Source: Ruminococcus sp. YRD2003 (GTDB lineage Bacteria > Bacillota > Clostridia > Oscillospirales > Ruminococcaceae). From it: DNA of 64,000 bases. The DNA is taken from positions 62,001 to 126,000 of the forward strand of contig FNZT01000011.1 in the NCBI GenBank assembly GCA_900109435.1, written 5' to 3'. How positions within the stretch are numbered: the stretch's first letter is position 1; every line of letters begins with the position of its first letter. The position numbers and the translations under genes are program-made. The notes below the pieces were generated by a model that saw nothing but the letters and a program-made list of their open reading frames with translations, was not told the DNA's origin and did no database searches. This document shows, in pieces, positions 62,060-64,000 of the stretch.

Positions 62060-63463
62060 TTATGAGTTGAATCTTCCGACCTCTTCGTCGATGACTCCGC
62101 TGCACGAATCGCGGAGTGTCTCCCACGAATCCGCCGCAGGCTCGCCCTCGAGCAGCGCCTGCGTGAGCTTGTTCATAACGCCGCTGGTCTCGTAGTTATA
62201 GTCGCCCTCGCCGTACATCCTCGCGCCCATGCCATAGCCGAAGTCAATAAGAGGCGTCCTCTCGCTCGGGTCAAGAAGCGACTGTAATACGTCGTACTGC
62301 TCCTCGGTAACGAAGGACTTGGTCTTGCCTCCCGCCGTCTTTATCTCCGCAAGAGCTGCCTGCTTCGCAGCCTTCTTGTACTCCTCCTGCGCCGCCGCAA
62401 TGCGCTCGCACTTGATATACGCCGCAACAGCCGCGCCCTTGGTCGAGTTCCTGACGAGCATCTTCGCATCGTAGTTGCAGCAGAGGTATTCCTTGTCGGC
62501 ATCGGGAGCCTTCGGGAAAGGTACTGCCATGATGTCCGAATTCGGGTTCATCGCATTGGATTCGCCGAGCGCCCAGTCTCCCGCAGCAAAAAAGAGCGTA
62601 TCGTGTCTCGTCGGATAATAGTTCTCCCAATCGGAGCGGTAGAGTCCCTTTGAGGCTATCTCCTGCATGAAGAGCTCCGCCTTTTCTATCGCGGGGTCGC
62701 TGATATTATTTGCAAACTCGGTACCGTTGTAGTTTACCACGGTGTGGCCAGTGGACTGAAGAAGCGCCTGTCCGCAGCTGCCGCATAAGCCATAGCGCTT
62801 TTCGCCCTCGGGTGCCTTAGCAACGAACGCTTCCATGAGCTCCATGAACTTGTTCCAGTCCCACTTGCCGTCGAGGTAGAGCTGATACGGGTCTTCAAGC
62901 TCCTGCTCGCTCATTATGTTTCGGCTGTATATTATGACCTGCGGGTCGGTAAGGGCATACGGCACAACGTAGTGCTGACCGTTATACCCGAACTTTTCTA
63001 TCACGTCGGTCATTCCGTCCCAGAGGCCCTCCTCCGCCATGCCCATACTGTCAAAATACGGGTCGAGGGGGGCGTACTGCTCATTGAGAGCGCCGTTCGG
63101 GAACGCGCCCTCCTCATAGGGGAACATATCCACCTGCTCGCCCGAAATTATCATCTCGGAAAGCCTGTCGTACTTCTCGCTCGGAGATGTGAATTCATAC
63201 TTCACATTTGCACCGTATACGTCCTCAAAAAGCGAGAGCGCCGTCGAACGCGGACCGCCATTCGCGGGATTGAGGTCGTAGTCCGCGAGCCATACTATTG
63301 TCTGTCCGCTTACATCGGCGGCTGCCTCTGTCGTCGGCTCAGTCTCGGAGGTTATTTCTGCTATGCTGTCCTCGGAGGTCTTGCCGTCCTCACAGGACAC
63401 AGCTGCGCCTCCGAAGACCGCCGCAGCTGCGACTGCCGAAAGCAGCCTTTTTATTCCATTCAT
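62060..63463 (-). CDS. ABC solute-binding lipoprotein (family 1, sugar type)
   Basis: The product is about 467 residues, with a lipoprotein signal (KRLLSAVAAAAVFGGAAVSC) and a family 1 solute-binding fold (QTIVWLADYDLNPANGGPRS, FGYNGQHYVVPYALTDPQVI, AAGDWALGESNAM). Such proteins bind sugars or oligosaccharides for import. No permease gene is next to it; it is flanked by the ferredoxin and the Big2 gene. I chose ATG at 63463 (AAGGAG upstream). The long external ORF has no ribosome site. Confidence 0.88.
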   Translation of the reverse strand: MNGIKRLLSAVAAAAVFGGAAVSCEDGKTSEDSIAEITSETEPTTEAAADVSGQTIVWLADYDLNPANGGPRSTALSLFEDVYGANVKYEFTSPSEKYDRLSEMIISGEQVDMFPYEEGAFPNGALNEQYAPLDPYFDSMGMAEEGLWDGMTDVIEKFGYNGQHYVVPYALTDPQVIIYSRNIMSEQELEDPYQLYLDGKWDWNKFMELMEAFVAKAPEGEKRYGLCGSCGQALLQSTGHTVVNYNGTEFANNISDPAIEKAELFMQEIASKGLYRSDWENYYPTRHDTLFFAAGDWALGESNAMNPNSDIMAVPFPKAPDADKEYLCCNYDAKMLVRNSTKGAAVAAYIKCERIAAAQEEYKKAAKQAALAEIKTAGGKTKSFVTEEQYDVLQSLLDPSERTPLIDFGYGMGARMYGEGDYNYETSGVMNKLTQALLEGEPAADSWETLRDSCSGVIDEEVGRFNS

Positions 63464-63522
63464 CGTTATGCTCCTTCCATGGCCGAGAGTCCGCTCGTGC
63501 AGACCCTTTCGAGCCAACCTAT

Positions 63523-63551
63523 ATTGTACCATATCGCAGAGATGAAGTCAA
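63523..63551 (-). promoter_or_regulatory. Promoter of the solute-binding protein gene
   Basis: On the minus strand TTGACT (63551-63546), a 17-base spacer and TACAAT (63528-63523). The rest of the 268-base divergent gap holds only a possible plus-strand -10 box (TATAAT, 63611-63616, poor -35) for the ferredoxin gene. Confidence 0.72.
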
Positions 63552-63731
63552 GCACCGCTGACAAACGGTTGACAAATGTCTAAGTTTCAGCAAAAAAATG
63601 CAGAAAAGGCTATAATCCATATTTTGTAAGGTAATGCTAACAAATATGTCTTGATTTTTCGCCGCCTTTATGTCAAAATAGAATCAAGAGGAGCGGAAGC
63701 TCCCCGAATATTCTACGGAGGTGCTTTAATT

Positions 63732-63902
63732 ATGGCATATAAGATTTCAGACGATTGTGTTAGCTGCGGTGCTTGTGCAGGTGAGTGTCCTGTAGGCGCT
63801 ATCTCGGAAGGCGACGGAAAATACGTTATCGACGCTGACGCTTGCGTAGAGTGCGGCGCTTGTGCAGGTGTTTGCCCCGTAGGCGCTCCTTCTGCTGAGT
63901 AA
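63732..63902 (+). CDS. 2[4Fe-4S] ferredoxin
   Basis: The 56-residue protein is a typical clostridial ferredoxin: two cluster motifs, CVSCGACAGECP and CVECGACAGVCP, at positions 9-20 and about 38-49, separated by an acidic loop. It carries low-potential electrons, for example for pyruvate:ferredoxin oxidoreductase, hydrogenase and Rnf complexes. ATG at 63732 follows GGAGG; the longer ORF is not supported. It is one of only two plus-strand genes here. Confidence 0.97.
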   Translation: MAYKISDDCVSCGACAGECPVGAISEGDGKYVIDADACVECGACAGVCPVGAPSAE

Positions 63903-63926
63903 TTCTGACACGATACATGAAAAATC

Positions 63927-63960
63927 AACGGCTATCCTTTCGGATAGCCGTTTTTCTTTT
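63927..63960 (+). terminator. Terminator of the ferredoxin gene
   Basis: AACGGCTATCC pairs with GGATAGCCGTT around TTTC, followed by TTTTCTTTT on the plus strand. The last 40 bases of the window show nothing further. Confidence 0.92.
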
Positions 63961-64000
63961 GTTTGTTGTCACGTCGAATGAGTCAGTACCGTGATATCGC

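Noticed and set aside
63569..63616. TTGACA at 63569 with TATAAT at 63611 as the ferredoxin promoter
   Set aside because: The spacing of 36 bases is far too long; only the -10 box might be used, with a poor -35.

Overview
The window looks like a chromosomal segment of a Gram-positive gut or rumen Firmicute close to Ruminococcus (Oscillospiraceae). The reasons are a secreted GH26 mannanase with a C-terminal dockerin (cellulosome-type), a SCIFF peptide with its radical SAM maturase, a two-subunit transketolase, a RodA/SepF/DivIVA division set, Thr-rich secreted linkers, and many AGGAGG ribosome sites with occasional GTG and TTG starts. Species-level placement is inference. I found no rRNA, tRNA, CRISPR array, integrase or transposase. 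Almost all genes are on the minus strand. The exceptions are a PBP-AraC regulator (13920-16139) and a ferredoxin (63732-63902).

Layout. 1-4.8 kb: start of rpoC, then rpoB with its own promoter, facing a plus-strand promoter-terminator pair that probably makes a small RNA. 4.8-8.8 kb: small membrane protein, RodA-type SEDS protein, YifB ATPase, membrane protein. 8.8-11 kb: SCIFF precursor, SCIFF maturase and an AT-rich protein with an HTH-like N-terminus and a membrane anchor. 11-16.3 kb: intergenic hairpin repeats, an ABC-F ATPase, a second candidate small RNA, and the PBP/GGDEF-like/AraC regulator. 16.3-22.8 kb: orphan small protein, glycogen branching enzyme, peptide-binding lipoprotein, VanY-like peptidase and AraC regulator. 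23-35.4 kb: a long co-directional block (miaA, hfq, HlyD-like, YggS, sepF, ylmH, divIVA, ileS, lspA, rluD-type, HAD phosphatase, transketolase halves). 35.5-44 kb: miaB, lipoprotein, YlbF, mutS, a small AT-rich ORF, mutL, a small membrane protein. 44-46.6 kb: dockerin GH26 mannanase. 46.6-52 kb: a small ORF and a Gld-like ABC system (ATPase, permease, GldG-like, DUF4340-like). 52-61.2 kb: the classic rimP-nusA-rnpM-ylxQ-infB-(acidic ORF)-rbfA-nrnA-truB-ribF run. 61-64 kb: Big2-domain anchored protein, sugar-type solute-binding lipoprotein, 2[4Fe-4S] ferredoxin.

How it works together. The segment is dominated by housekeeping operons for transcription and translation, tRNA modification, mismatch repair, cell division and envelope. 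Between them sit a few lifestyle genes: cellulosomal mannan degradation, oligopeptide and sugar binding, glycogen synthesis, SCIFF maturation. The most unusual material is non-coding. It comprises head-to-head overlapping promoters at rpoB with a candidate antisense RNA, a possible NusA-controlled leader before rimP-nusA, further candidate small RNAs or structured elements, and several families of dispersed palindromic repeats. In one repeat family the hairpin arms change in compensating ways while the flanking TGTAGGGG box stays fixed.
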